The notes under the pieces are model-generated. The model was not told the DNA's origin. It searched no databases and saw only the letters and a list, made by a program, of their open reading frames with translations. A program made the translations under genes and the position numbers. Shown here piece after piece: positions 46,333 through 55,606 of a stretch of 64,000 nucleotides of DNA (position 1 is the stretch's first letter; each line of letters starts with the position of its first letter). The DNA is taken from assembly GCF_006385705.1 (NCBI RefSeq), contig NZ_VFRQ01000001.1:310001-374000 (forward strand), given 5' to 3'. The DNA is from Pontibacter mangrovi (GTDB lineage: Bacteria; Bacteroidota; Bacteroidia; Cytophagales; Hymenobacteraceae).

Positions 46333-46983
46333 ATGAGGCTAAAAGTTGGGGCTATGGTATGGCTGTTGGGCCTGTTACTATACTTTGCTCCCGCTCAGAC
46401 GCATGGGCAGGTCATCACCGAAGGTCCCGACTCTGTGCGTGTGCCATTGGCAGCGGCAGATACAGTAGGGAAACGCGGCTTCTTTCTGAGCGAGTGGGAC
46501 AAACCAGCTAAAGCAGCCCTTCTTTCGGCCATCATACCTGGTGCCGGGCAGATATACAACAAAGCCTACTGGAAGGTGCCTATCATTTACGCCACCGGCG
46601 GAGTGTTGGCCTACTTCTACATTGAGAACAATAATAACTACCAGACCTATCGCAAAGCTTATCTACTCCGAAGGGATGGTGACCCAACTACCAGGGACGA
46701 GTTTGCCGATGACCTTTATCTTGGTGAGAACTCCTCTAACGGAGAAAGCCTTCTCAAATTTAGACGAGATGGATGGCGCAGATACCGTGATCTGACCATT
46801 ATCATTTCGGTGGCAGCTTATACTTTGCAAATTGCAGAGGCCTACGTGCATGCCCACTTAAAAGAGTTTGACGTGAGCGACGAGCTGACATTGCGCGTGC
46901 AGCCTAACCTCGTGCCGCTGCGCTCACAGCCTGGCAACCTAGCGCCTGGCCTAACCCTTACGCTTTACACACGATCCAAATGA
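46333..46983 (+). CDS. DUF5683 membrane-associated protein
   Basis: 216 residues with a signal peptide (cleavage near THG-Q). The conserved part runs KPAKAALLSAIIPGAGQIYN, KVPIIYATGGVLAYFY, NNYQTYRKAYLLR, RDLTIIISVAAYTLQIAEAYVHAHL, with two hydrophobic helices. It sits between parB and dapB, as is usual in Bacteroidota, and its end overlaps dapB by 4 bp. The function is unknown; the fixed neighbourhood suggests a link to cell-cycle or envelope processes (inference). Confidence 0.82.
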   Translation: MRLKVGAMVWLLGLLLYFAPAQTHGQVITEGPDSVRVPLAAADTVGKRGFFLSEWDKPAKAALLSAIIPGAGQIYNKAYWKVPIIYATGGVLAYFYIENNNNYQTYRKAYLLRRDGDPTTRDEFADDLYLGENSSNGESLLKFRRDGWRRYRDLTIIISVAAYTLQIAEAYVHAHLKEFDVSDELTLRVQPNLVPLRSQPGNLAPGLTLTLYTRSK

Positions 46984-47696
46984 GAATCCTTCTGATTGGT
47001 TATGGCAAAATGGGCAAAACCATCGAACAGCTTGCCCAAAGCAAGGGCTATGAAGTAGTTGGCAGAATCAGCCACAGCAATGCACAAGAGCTTCAGAACT
47101 ATACCTCTGCCAACACCGACGTTGCCATAGAGTTTACCCACCCAGCTTCCGCTTTCGAGAATATCAGTTACTGCCTTCAAAGTGGCATACCAATTGTTTC
47201 CGGCTCTACCGGCTGGCTGGAGAAGTATGAGCAGGCCAAAGAACTGTGCCGCAAGTATAAAGGTGCCTTCTTTTATGCCTCCAACTTCAGCGTTGGGGTA
47301 AACCTATTCTTTCATTTTAATGAATACATAGCCAGCAAAATGAAAGACTATCAGTCCTATGATGTGCAAATACGCGAGGTGCACCACCTGCAAAAGGTAG
47401 ATAAGCCCAGCGGCACCGGCATTACGGCAGCAGAAGGCATCCTGGCGAGCTACAAAGATTTAAGCGGGTGGGTTAGTGATAATCCGGAAGAAAAAACTAA
47501 ATTAAACATTGCTTCAGAGCGAGAACCTGACGTGGTAGGCACACACATTGTTACCTACCATTCAGAAGTAGACACCATTGAACTTAGCCACATTGCCCAT
47601 AGTCGCTCCGGCTTTGCCGAAGGTGCTCTTATGGCTGCTGCCTGGCTGCAGGGTCGCGCTGGTGTTTACGGCATGAAGGACATGCTGAACCTGTAA
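46980..47696 (+). CDS. dapB: 4-hydroxy-tetrahydrodipicolinate reductase
   Basis: 238 residues. NAD(P)-binding GYGKMGKTIEQLA at the N-terminus, SGSTGW, the active-site stretch IREVHHLQKVDKPSGTG (two parts) and GAL-type SGFAEGALMAAAWL at the end. It makes tetrahydrodipicolinate for lysine and meso-diaminopimelate. It overlaps the DUF5683 gene by ATGA and precedes lepB by 14 bp. Confidence 0.95.
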   Translation: MRILLIGYGKMGKTIEQLAQSKGYEVVGRISHSNAQELQNYTSANTDVAIEFTHPASAFENISYCLQSGIPIVSGSTGWLEKYEQAKELCRKYKGAFFYASNFSVGVNLFFHFNEYIASKMKDYQSYDVQIREVHHLQKVDKPSGTGITAAEGILASYKDLSGWVSDNPEEKTKLNIASEREPDVVGTHIVTYHSEVDTIELSHIAHSRSGFAEGALMAAAWLQGRAGVYGMKDMLNL

Positions 47697-47710
47697 CCAT
47701 AACCTGACAG

Positions 47711-48814
47711 ATGAAAGTAAAATTCTGGGAAAAGAAACCAGTAACAAAAGAACCTAAAAAGAAAAAGGGCTTTTTTAGAGAATGGGGCGACGCCATCCTT
47801 TTCGCCGTTATCGCAGCCAGCCTTATCCGATGGGCTACTTTTGAGGCCTATACCATTCCGACTCCTTCCATGGAGAAATCCCTGTTGGTGGGCGACTTTC
47901 TGTTTGTAAGCAAGCTACACTACGGCCCGCGAACCCCCATGACGCCATTGCAGGTGCCGCTTACGCACCAAACCATCTGGGGCACCAACATCCCCTCCTA
48001 CTCCGATGCCATTCAGCTGAAGTCGTACCGACTGCCCGGCTTTTCTGAAGTGAAGCGGAACGACGTGGTGGTGTTTAACTACCCACCTGAAGACCAGCAC
48101 CCGGCCGACCTGCGCACTAATTACATCAAGCGCGCCATCGGCCTGCCCGGCGACTCGCTGCAGATTAAGGATTTGCAGGTTTACATCAATGGCGAAGCGA
48201 TCAAGAACCCGGAGCAGATGCAGTTTAAGTACATCCTGGTGCCTACCATGCAACTCTCCAACAAGTTCTTCGAGGACCGCGACATCCGGATGAGCGAGGT
48301 GCAGATGTTTGACAACGGCTACCTGGTAGACATCACGCCAGAAATGGCAGAAGAGATCAAGAAGCTAGACTTTATCAAAGATGTGATCCTGTACAAGCAC
48401 CCGGATGAGGCCGAAGCCGGCATTTTCCCGAACGTGCCTAGCAAGTATCCCTGGAACCGCGACAACTTCGGTCCCATCTATATCCCGGAAAAAGGTGCTA
48501 CCGTGGCTATTACCCCGGAGTCGCTGCCATTTTATGAGCGCGTGATACTGGAGTATGAGCACAACGAAAATGCCGAAGTGCGTGACGGAAAGCTTTACTT
48601 GGACGGAAAAGAAGTGAAAGAGTACACCTTTAAGCAGAATTACTACTTCATGATGGGCGACAACCGCCATAACTCTGCCGACTCGCGCTACTGGGGCTAT
48701 GTGCCGGAAGACCATGTGGTAGGAAAGGCTGTGATGATCTGGATGTCGACCAACCCGGAAGGCAAAATGTTTGATAAAATTCGCTGGAGCCGCATCTTCA
48801 ATATCATTCATTAA
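47711..48814 (+). CDS. lepB: Signal peptidase I
   Basis: 367 residues, longer than typical because of an insert between catalytic motifs, as in other Bacteroidota. N-terminal helix (about 25-45), catalytic serine S53 in IPTPSMEKSL and general-base K140 in NYIKRAIGLPGD; box E MGDNRHNSADSRYWG lies near the C-terminus. It cleaves Sec signal peptides at the outer face of the inner membrane. It ends the parA-parB-DUF5683-dapB-lepB set. Confidence 0.94.
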   Translation: MKVKFWEKKPVTKEPKKKKGFFREWGDAILFAVIAASLIRWATFEAYTIPTPSMEKSLLVGDFLFVSKLHYGPRTPMTPLQVPLTHQTIWGTNIPSYSDAIQLKSYRLPGFSEVKRNDVVVFNYPPEDQHPADLRTNYIKRAIGLPGDSLQIKDLQVYINGEAIKNPEQMQFKYILVPTMQLSNKFFEDRDIRMSEVQMFDNGYLVDITPEMAEEIKKLDFIKDVILYKHPDEAEAGIFPNVPSKYPWNRDNFGPIYIPEKGATVAITPESLPFYERVILEYEHNENAEVRDGKLYLDGKEVKEYTFKQNYYFMMGDNRHNSADSRYWGYVPEDHVVGKAVMIWMSTNPEGKMFDKIRWSRIFNIIH

Positions 48815-49119
48815 AACAACAAGTATAAAACTTGCACTGAGCCCCGATTCCGGCTCAATGAGAATAGCAGAATTAAAAGAACAGGAAAGGCTCTCAGGTA
48901 TGGGAGCCTTGCCTGTTTTTGCCCTGATACACTCTTCTGCACCTCCCTATACTTATTATAAAGTATGCCTTCTACCCTTGCCTGCATTACCCTCACCCAA
49001 GCCTAGAGTCCCTTTCCGCAAATCCATTTTCATAATTCCGAAGTCAATAACAAAGCAGCTGAGGAAGCGTTTTAATATAAGTATTGCTTAACCTGTTATT
49101 TCGTGGCTTTTAATTATTT
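48815..49119. other. 305-nt intergenic region
   Basis: It holds an AAGTATA (48821), a terminator (48881) and a TATACTT (48948). No gene is seen. Confidence 0.5.
48881..48920 (+). terminator. Terminator of the lepB operon
   Basis: ACAGGAAAGGCT pairs with AGCCTTGCCTGT (one mismatch), followed by TTTT. Confidence 0.7.
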
Positions 49120-49530
49120 GTGAAATGTATGAGAATCTTAAAGCTACTTTATATACTATCGCTTTCTATCATAGCAGTTCCAATGCTAAGTTGTGCTGAT
49201 GATGACCGAGAACTAATAGTTTCTTCAAAAAAGGAGCTTCTAACTCAGAAAGAGTGGGTGGGGCAAGTATTTAACGCCACTTGGAAGCTGAAATTGAACA
49301 AAGACGGCACCTATAGTAATATGTTCAATGGCGTACCTGATAAAACGGGCAAGTGGGAATTGGCTGTTAATCAGCAAGAAATTATACTTGACAAAGGAAC
49401 AGTAAACGAGGCAAAGGTAGCTGTAGCTAAGCTTAACTCTACAGAACTGCACCTTGTTCCTGTTTGGGAAATACCGGACAAAACGGCAAATCCTGCAAGC
49501 TTTGCCGTTGAAATGCGGTTCGGACATTGA
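49120..49530 (+). CDS. Lipocalin-like small lipoprotein (tandem copy A)
   Basis: 136 residues (ATG 49120; ATG 49129 is also possible). Lipobox PMLSC is followed at once by ADDDRE, an acidic run resembling the Bacteroidota lipoprotein export signal that sends proteins to the cell surface. The mature domain starts LLTQKEWVG, then LKLNKDGTYSNMFNG, GKWELAVNQQEIILDKGT and ends VEMRFGH. The strand pattern suggests a small lipocalin-like barrel; no ligand is known. It is the first of three paralogues. Confidence 0.72.
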   Translation: MKCMRILKLLYILSLSIIAVPMLSCADDDRELIVSSKKELLTQKEWVGQVFNATWKLKLNKDGTYSNMFNGVPDKTGKWELAVNQQEIILDKGTVNEAKVAVAKLNSTELHLVPVWEIPDKTANPASFAVEMRFGH

Positions 49531-49858
49531 CCTAGGAAGCTGCCAGTATTGGGACATATTAAATTTCCTTAGGCTTTTGAGGATTCCATACTTCAAACTG
49601 CCTCGTTACCTCCACGCACATTTCAGAAGGCCCTCGCCAATAATGTAAGATTCAGGATCGCTTCCGCCACTTCCCTCCTCCCTTCTCTCTCAGAACCATT
49701 TCTTCGCAAACAATTAACTATCAACAAAATAAATGACGAAGATCAGCAACACCGGCAATACAAAAGCGTTAATAATATAACGATATTAATTTTTAATTAT
49801 CTTTTTGGAATGAGACAAATTTTCTTTTACCGCTTTTATTAATTTAATTTTTTTCGCT
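49531..49858. other. 328-nt AT-rich spacer between lipoprotein copies A and B
   Basis: The first ~20 bp repeat the sequence after copy B (GGACATTGACC), a trace of the duplication. No gene or clear promoter box is seen. Confidence 0.5.
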
Positions 49859-50320
49859 ATGAAAACATTCAGATCACTATTTTACTTGCTCCTTGCTTTT
49901 ATAACTATTTCGCTTGTGAGCTGCGATGATGATGACGATGGGAATGACATTGTAGCCCCATCACGCATGGAGCTTCTGACTCAGAAAGAGTGGTATGGAA
50001 TGTCGCTATATGCCAATGGGCAAGATATTACCCAAATGATGGCTGACTCGATTGACTTAGATTTGAGAGAATGGAATTTAAAACTTGACAAAAATGGCAC
50101 ATACATAAGTACGTTTGATAACATGCCTTCCGAAAATGGAAAATGGGAGTTTGCTAATAGTGAGCAGGAAATAGTTTTTGACAAAGGCACACAAAACGAG
50201 GATAAAGCAAGTATAGCTAGGCTTACCAGCACAGAGCTTTTTCTTGATCAGACTTGGCAATTAGAGGATGAGGAAGGAAACCCTGTAAGCTTAGCCGTCG
50301 AAATGCGTTTCGGACATTGA
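49859..50320 (+). CDS. Lipocalin-like small lipoprotein (tandem copy B)
   Basis: 153 residues. Lipobox SLVSC followed by six acidic residues (DDDDDG). The domain repeats the family pattern: LLTQKEWYG, LKLDKNGTYISTFDN, GKWEFANSEQEIVFDKGT, LTSTELFL, and the same end VEMRFGH as copy A, with an insert (QDITQMMADSIDLDLRE) that copy A lacks. The close DNA match at the ends of A and B shows a recent duplication. Confidence 0.74.
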   Translation: MKTFRSLFYLLLAFITISLVSCDDDDDGNDIVAPSRMELLTQKEWYGMSLYANGQDITQMMADSIDLDLREWNLKLDKNGTYISTFDNMPSENGKWEFANSEQEIVFDKGTQNEDKASIARLTSTELFLDQTWQLEDEEGNPVSLAVEMRFGH

Positions 50321-50474
50321 CCAAGAAAAGCTCCTGATCAAGAGTGTTTTAAACAAATGGCTGTCGCACCTGCGGCGCTTGCTACACTTCCAGAATATTT
50401 TACATCGGTAACTATAACCTTTTAGAAGTATAGGCATATACAGAGAGATGTGAAACCTCTCTGACTATACTTTT

Positions 50475-50885
50475 ATGAATATGCCCCGGTTATTCCCGCT
50501 GTTGTTTCTCTGCCTTTTTGTGCCGCTTCTGATCAGTTGCAACAAAGATGATGACGAGGATGTCTCCCCAAACCTAAGGTTGCTAACGGATGGCCAGTGG
50601 ACAGGCCAGGCAGTATACTTTGGAGGACAGGACCAAACCGACGTTTTTGAGCAGGAGACCGGTATCGACTTTACAAAGTATACTTCCCTGTTTAACAGAG
50701 ACGGCACCTATTCCGATACGTATGATACGCAGGAAATTAACGGCACCTGGGAGTATGAAAACGATGAAAGGGTAATCCTATTTGACAAAGGCGACAGTGA
50801 TGAGTATACCGTTGTCATCTCCAAGCTGGATGACGACGAACTGCACTACCAGCAGGACGGAATTGAGTTTAGATTTAGACGATAA
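50475..50885 (+). CDS. Lipocalin-like small lipoprotein (tandem copy C)
   Basis: 136 residues. Lipobox LLISC followed by NKDDDED, close to the C-x-K-(D/E)2 surface-export signal. The domain has LLTDGQWTG, a DQTDVFEQETGIDF insert equivalent to that of copy B, LFNRDGTYSDTYDT, GTWEYENDERVILFDKGD and a divergent end GIEFRFRR. It is the most diverged copy. Its stop codon forms the outer end of a symmetrical terminator shared with mutS2. Confidence 0.72.
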   Translation: MNMPRLFPLLFLCLFVPLLISCNKDDDEDVSPNLRLLTDGQWTGQAVYFGGQDQTDVFEQETGIDFTKYTSLFNRDGTYSDTYDTQEINGTWEYENDERVILFDKGDSDEYTVVISKLDDDELHYQQDGIEFRFRR

Positions 50886-50926
50886 TTAAACAGGGCTCAC
50901 AGAAGTATGAGAGCCCTGTTTAATTA
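50883..50926. terminator. Symmetrical terminator carrying both stop codons
   Basis: Arms 50883-50898 and 50911-50926 pair exactly over 16 bp (core AACAGGGCTC). The left end is the TAA of the lipoprotein gene and the right end is the TAA of mutS2 on the other strand. The loop contains AAGTATG. Confidence 0.85.
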
Positions 50927-53320
50927 TTTCAGTACTGCAAGCGTGGCACCATCGCCGCCACGCTCCTCAGCCTCGTTGCCCAGGCTGGCCACTTCTGGCA
51001 CCGAGTACAGGTAATCTCGAACTACCTGCCGCAGTACGCCATTGCCCCGGCCGTGGATGATCTTTATTTCCGGAATGCCGAGCATCAGCGCCTCGTCCGT
51101 AAAGTTCATCACTTTCGTCAGGGCATCCTCCGCATACTCGCCACGTATATCGAGCGTGTTCGTGAAATCGGCCATGCGCTGTGTCATGTTCATGCCGCGG
51201 CTAAAGCCACCTGTGTTCTCAGCTTTGTCTTTCTTCGGCTTCTGGGACACCTGCCCTTCCACCCGCTCCAGGTTGTCTACCTTCACGATGGTTTTCAGGC
51301 CCCCGAAAAGCACCTCTGCAGTTTTGCCTTTTATGCTCACTACCTGCCCTACAGAGTCCTGCCCTATCAGCGCCACATTGTCTCCGGCCTTTATACTTCC
51401 CTTTGTGACGCGCTTGTGCACGGGGCGCGGCTCTTCTTTGCGCACTTCCTGGGCAAAAGTCTCCAGGTCTCGTCGGGCCTCCTTGGTTTTCTCTTTCTCG
51501 GCCTGGCTCTGCTTTATCTGCTGAATCGTGGACTCGATCTTCTGGTTGGCATCCTTCAGCAACAGCTTGGCCTTGCCCTTGGCTTCCCGCATAATTTCCT
51601 GCTTGCTGTCCTCCAGAAAGTTTTTCAAATCGCTGTAATCCTTCACCTGCCGCTTCAGCTTCTCTTCCAGCTTGGCTGCCTCGCGTACTTTTTTCTCCAG
51701 CTCCTGCTTCTCTGTCTCCAACTCCTCCAGCAGGCGGTCGTAGCGGATTTTATCTTTGCCCACCAGCTTGCTGGCCGTGTCAATGATATGCTTCGGCAAG
51801 CCAATTTTCTGGGCGATTTCGATGGCAAAGGACGAACCCGGCTTGCCGATCTCCAGCTGATAGAGCGGCTGCAGGTGTTTATGGTCGTAGCGCATGGCCC
51901 CGTTCACGATGCCCGGCGTGCGCTCGGCGTAGTTTTTCAGGTTGGTGTAGTGGGTGGTAATCACGCCGTAAACCTGGCTGTCATTCAGCGTTTTCAGCAC
52001 AGCCTCCGCAATGGCACCGCCCAAAATAGGCTCCGTACCAGTACCGAACTCGTCTATCAGCACCAGACTGCGCTTATCGGCCACCGTCACAAACTTTTTC
52101 ATGTTTGTCAGGTGCGAGCTGTAGGTACTCAGGTCGTTCTCGATGGATTGTTCATCCCCAATATCAATGAAGATATCATGGAAAACACCTGCCTCCGAGC
52201 CATCTGCTGCCGGAATCAGCATGCCGCATTGCAGCATGTACTGCACCAGGCCTACTGTTTTAAGGCTCACTGATTTACCGCCTGCGTTAGGGCCTGAGAT
52301 CAAAAGTATACGCTGGTCGCGGTTCAGCTCCAGATCCATCGGCACTGTGGGTTTGCCTACCTGGCGGTGCGCCAGGTATAAAAGCGGGTGCTTGGCCTGC
52401 TTCCAATCGATGAAGGGATACTTGTGCAGCTTGGGTTTGCTGGCCTCAATGCGACGTGCAAAGGCAGCCTTGGCGCGGATGAAGTCCAGCAGGCCCAGGT
52501 ACTGGTATGCCTTGCGCAGCTCCGGAATATGGTGGCGCAGCGTGTTTGTCAGTCCAATTAAAATACGGATCAGCTCCCGGTGATAGGCGTTTTCCAGATC
52601 CTTGATGTCGTTGTTGAGCTCAAAAATAGACTCCGGCTCAATGTATACTGTCTGCCCTGTGTTCGACTCGTCGTGTATCAGACCCTTGATGCGGCGCTTG
52701 TGCTCTGCTATAACCGGTATCACCAGGCGGCCACCGCGTATGGTCGGCTCCGAATCCGAAGGCGTCCAGCCTTGTGTTTTGGCGTGCTTCAGGATGGAGC
52801 TGATCGTCTTACGCAGAACGGCCTGCTGCGCGATCAGGTCGCGCTTGAGGCGTTGCAATTCCGGTGTGGCATCGTCGCGCACCGCGCCGGCATCGTCTAC
52901 CACTTTGTCTAAAGCGGCCAGTAGCGAGCGCTCTACCGTTACATTGGCACCTAAGGCTTTCAGGGCTTCATACTCTCCTTCTTCGGCCTCCGATATAAAG
53001 CGCAGCGAATCACGTATGGTGCGCAGCGACATCTTGATCTCGAAGAACTGAGACACATCGAGGTAAGTGCCCTCAATGGCGGCGCGGTCCAGGTAAGTGC
53101 TGGGGTCGTAGTAGTGCTGCAGCGGAATATCAGCATCCGACTCCAGCAGTAGTTTAAATTCTTCGGTTTGTTGCAGCAGCCGCTCCACCAGGTCGTGGCG
53201 GTTCAGAAACTGCATGCGGTTTACGAAGTGGCGGCCTAGCGGGCTCAGGCAAAGCTCCGACAGCATCTCTCGCACCTGCGCAAACCCTATTTTTATTTCA
53301 AAGTTTTCTGGATAGATCAA
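50924..53320 (-). CDS. mutS2: Endonuclease MutS2
   Basis: 798 residues. Core and lever regions lead to the ATPase: Walker A SGPNAGGKSVSLKTVG (about 340), Walker B SLVLIDEFGTGTEP. A long coiled coil (about 510-640, Lys/Glu-rich) and a KOW-like segment (KAGDNVALIGQDSVGQV) follow. The Smr nuclease domain is at the C-terminus: LDIRGEYAEDAL and IIHGRGNGVLR. There is no mismatch-recognition domain, as expected. It acts on branched DNA and, in some species, on collided ribosomes. Confidence 0.95.
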   Translation of the reverse strand: MIYPENFEIKIGFAQVREMLSELCLSPLGRHFVNRMQFLNRHDLVERLLQQTEEFKLLLESDADIPLQHYYDPSTYLDRAAIEGTYLDVSQFFEIKMSLRTIRDSLRFISEAEEGEYEALKALGANVTVERSLLAALDKVVDDAGAVRDDATPELQRLKRDLIAQQAVLRKTISSILKHAKTQGWTPSDSEPTIRGGRLVIPVIAEHKRRIKGLIHDESNTGQTVYIEPESIFELNNDIKDLENAYHRELIRILIGLTNTLRHHIPELRKAYQYLGLLDFIRAKAAFARRIEASKPKLHKYPFIDWKQAKHPLLYLAHRQVGKPTVPMDLELNRDQRILLISGPNAGGKSVSLKTVGLVQYMLQCGMLIPAADGSEAGVFHDIFIDIGDEQSIENDLSTYSSHLTNMKKFVTVADKRSLVLIDEFGTGTEPILGGAIAEAVLKTLNDSQVYGVITTHYTNLKNYAERTPGIVNGAMRYDHKHLQPLYQLEIGKPGSSFAIEIAQKIGLPKHIIDTASKLVGKDKIRYDRLLEELETEKQELEKKVREAAKLEEKLKRQVKDYSDLKNFLEDSKQEIMREAKGKAKLLLKDANQKIESTIQQIKQSQAEKEKTKEARRDLETFAQEVRKEEPRPVHKRVTKGSIKAGDNVALIGQDSVGQVVSIKGKTAEVLFGGLKTIVKVDNLERVEGQVSQKPKKDKAENTGGFSRGMNMTQRMADFTNTLDIRGEYAEDALTKVMNFTDEALMLGIPEIKIIHGRGNGVLRQVVRDYLYSVPEVASLGNEAEERGGDGATLAVLK

Positions 53321-53341
53321 TTCTTATCTTTTAATTTACTG

Positions 53342-53349
53342 CAAAATTA
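53342..53349 (-). promoter_or_regulatory. -7 box of mutS2
   Basis: The minus strand reads TAATTTTG, an exact TAnnTTTG match, 22 bp before the start codon. An AAGTATA copy lies just upstream (53364). Confidence 0.45.
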
Positions 53350-53523
53350 GCAATATCTATAACAAGTATACAGCCTGGTTTTGTTCGATTAGGTATACTT
53401 CCTGGCAAAGGATTTTCAGGCAAAAGATAAACGACGTTATTGTGCCACATTCAAAGTCTTCCGTCCGGATTCAAAACAGCTATAACTCCCCCCTATTTTA
53501 ACTCTTAACTCTAAACTAAAAGT

Positions 53524-53979
53524 ATGGTTCTTGATAAACTAGCCAACTCTGGCCGCTACTATTCACTGCACCCGCTCTTTGAGCAGGCTTTCCGATACCT
53601 GCAGCAAACTGACCTGGCCGCTGCCCAAACAGGCGTGCACGAAATAAACGGGAAAAAGCTTTTTGCGATCATTTCTGACGGACCAGGTGTTTCAGAAGCA
53701 AAGTATAAACTGGAAGTGCACCGCAGGTACATCGATATTCAGTACATCTTTTCTGGCACAGACCATATGGGTTGGAAAGACCTGGCACTTTGCGCAGCGC
53801 CTAACGACCCGTATCAGGAGGAGCGTGACGCTGCCTTCTTCCCAGACAGGACCAGTAGCTGGTTCGACGTGCCCGCCGGTTCCTTCACCATCTTTTACCC
53901 CGACGATGCCCATGCCGCCATGGTGACCGGCGAGCGCGTGGTGCGCAAGGTGGTGCTGAAGATTGAGGTAGAAGTATGA
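53524..53979 (+). CDS. YhcH/YjgK/YiaL family protein
   Basis: 151 residues, a cupin-like DUF386 domain. RRYIDIQYIFSGTDHMGW is the family signature, followed by FFPDRTSSWFDVPAGSFTIFYPDDAHAAM split over two stretches, with the H and E/D residues that bind a metal. Family members act on sialic acid, sugar acids or as EbgC-type helpers; the substrate here is unknown. It stands alone, between mutS2 (divergent) and the MATE gene. Confidence 0.88.
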   Translation: MVLDKLANSGRYYSLHPLFEQAFRYLQQTDLAAAQTGVHEINGKKLFAIISDGPGVSEAKYKLEVHRRYIDIQYIFSGTDHMGWKDLALCAAPNDPYQEERDAAFFPDRTSSWFDVPAGSFTIFYPDDAHAAMVTGERVVRKVVLKIEVEV

Positions 53980-54117
53980 ACAAGTTAAGCAGCGCACTGT
54001 GATGATTGCCATCAGCGCTTTTAATTAACTAGTACTGGAGCAGCGCATTATACTTTGTAGGTCCGTCACGTATTAATAGGTACTCATCCATCACGGTATA
54101 AACTCCTTTTCCTATCT

Positions 54118-55512
54118 ATGCCCAACGTAAAAGCATTTCTGCAGCTCGTGTGGTCTGCTATCAAGGGTAAGGAGCAGGATTACACCACGCTGGGCATTAA
54201 GCATAGTATTGTGCTGCTCGCCATCCCGATGATCCTGGAGATGGTGATGGAGTCGCTTTTTGCCATTGTAGACATTTTTTATGTAGGCAAGCTCGGTCCA
54301 AACGCGCTGGCTACGGTGGGGCTGACGGAGTCGGTGCTGATGATCATTTATGCCGTGGGCATGGGCATCAGCATTGCGGCCACGGCCATGGTGTCCCGGC
54401 GGGTTGGGGAGAAAAACTATACAGAAGCCGGAAGTATAACCTTTCAGCTGATCGTGACGGGCGTGGCCCTGGCGCTGCTGATGGGAGGCGTTGCCACGTA
54501 TTTTGCCGCCGAAACGCTTGCTCTGATGGGAGCCGCCCCGGAGGTGATCTCCGAAGGAGTTAGCTATGCCCGGATCATATTCGCGGGGAACGTGGCCATT
54601 ATCCTGCTCTTTCTGATCAACGGGGCATTTCGGGGTGCGGGAGAGCCACACCTGGCCATGCGCGCGCTCTGGCTGGCCAACGGGGCCAACATCATCCTGG
54701 ACCCGCTGCTCATTTTCGGCATCGGCAACCTGGAGGGGCTCGGGCTGGCGGGTGCGGCGTGGGCCACTACCATCGGCAGAAGCCTAGGGGTTGTGTATCA
54801 ACTCTACCACCTCTTCAGCGGCAGGCACATGCTTAAAATCGTGAAGCGCAACCTGGTGATCAGCTTCTCTGTCGTTCTTCGCATCCTCAGGCTTTCTTCC
54901 GGTGGCGTAGGCCAATACCTGATCGACTCTGCCAGCTGGATTTTCCTAACCCGGCTCATGGCCGAGTTTGGCAGCAACGCCCTTGCCGGCTATACCATTG
55001 CCTTTCGCGTCATCATCTTCACCCTCTTGCCTGCCTGGGGACTGTCGTCGGCGGCGGCCACGCTGGTGGGGCAGAACCTGGGCGCAGGCAAGGCCAAACG
55101 GGCTGAGCTGGCGGTGTGGCTTACGGCGCGCTACAACATGATCTTTATGGCCGCCGTCACGCTGATCTTTATACTTTTCGGCAAGCACCTCTCCGACTTT
55201 TTCGCTGACGATGCCGAGGTGATCAGCATTGCCACAGAGGCCCTGCAGATCATTACCCTGGGCTATATCTTCTTTGGGCTGGGCATGGTGATGGTGCAGG
55301 CATTTAACGGCGCCGGCGATACCCGCACGCCTGCCATCATTAACATTGTGGTGCTGTGGCTGATAGAGATACCGTTGGCCTATATGCTGGCGATCTACTT
55401 TAACCTGGCAGCCACCGGCATCTTCATCGCCATTGCCTTCTGCCACTCGTTTCATGCCGTGGTGAGCGGCTGGCTGTTTAAGCGGGGCACCTGGAAAGGT
55501 GTTAAAGTATAA
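54118..55512 (+). CDS. MATE-family efflux transporter
   Basis: 464 residues with about 12 hydrophobic helices in two similar halves: IPMILEMVMESLFAIVDIFY in half 1 and STRLM-type WIFLTRLMAEFGSNALAGYT in half 2; GAFRGAGEPHLAM and FNGAGDTRTPAIIN are paired loop motifs. The family exports cationic drugs and metabolites using Na+ or H+. The downstream GNAT, HipA-like and DUF3037 genes lie on the same strand after 94 bp. Confidence 0.9.
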   Translation: MPNVKAFLQLVWSAIKGKEQDYTTLGIKHSIVLLAIPMILEMVMESLFAIVDIFYVGKLGPNALATVGLTESVLMIIYAVGMGISIAATAMVSRRVGEKNYTEAGSITFQLIVTGVALALLMGGVATYFAAETLALMGAAPEVISEGVSYARIIFAGNVAIILLFLINGAFRGAGEPHLAMRALWLANGANIILDPLLIFGIGNLEGLGLAGAAWATTIGRSLGVVYQLYHLFSGRHMLKIVKRNLVISFSVVLRILRLSSGGVGQYLIDSASWIFLTRLMAEFGSNALAGYTIAFRVIIFTLLPAWGLSSAAATLVGQNLGAGKAKRAELAVWLTARYNMIFMAAVTLIFILFGKHLSDFFADDAEVISIATEALQIITLGYIFFGLGMVMVQAFNGAGDTRTPAIINIVVLWLIEIPLAYMLAIYFNLAATGIFIAIAFCHSFHAVVSGWLFKRGTWKGVKV

Positions 55513-55596
55513 ACCATACATTGCCGGATGCCGCCATATGAGAAATGGGAGCATTTTATACTTTTTGCTTATACTTGCCACCGCAAAGTATAAACC
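55504..55596. repeat. Cluster of four heptamer copies with 12-bp direct repeats
   Basis: AAAGTATAAACC occurs at 55504 and again at 55585. Between them TATACTT occurs at 55557 and 55570. TTTATACTTT is the exact complement of AAAGTATAAA, so hairpins are possible. It spans the MATE end and the GNAT leader. Confidence 0.8.
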
Positions 55597-55606
55597 AGTT
55601 AATTCT

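Noticed and set aside
51053..52273. 406-codon frame antisense to mutS2
   Set aside because: Shadow of the mutS2 reading frame; composition is His/Leu/Arg-rich as typical of antisense frames.
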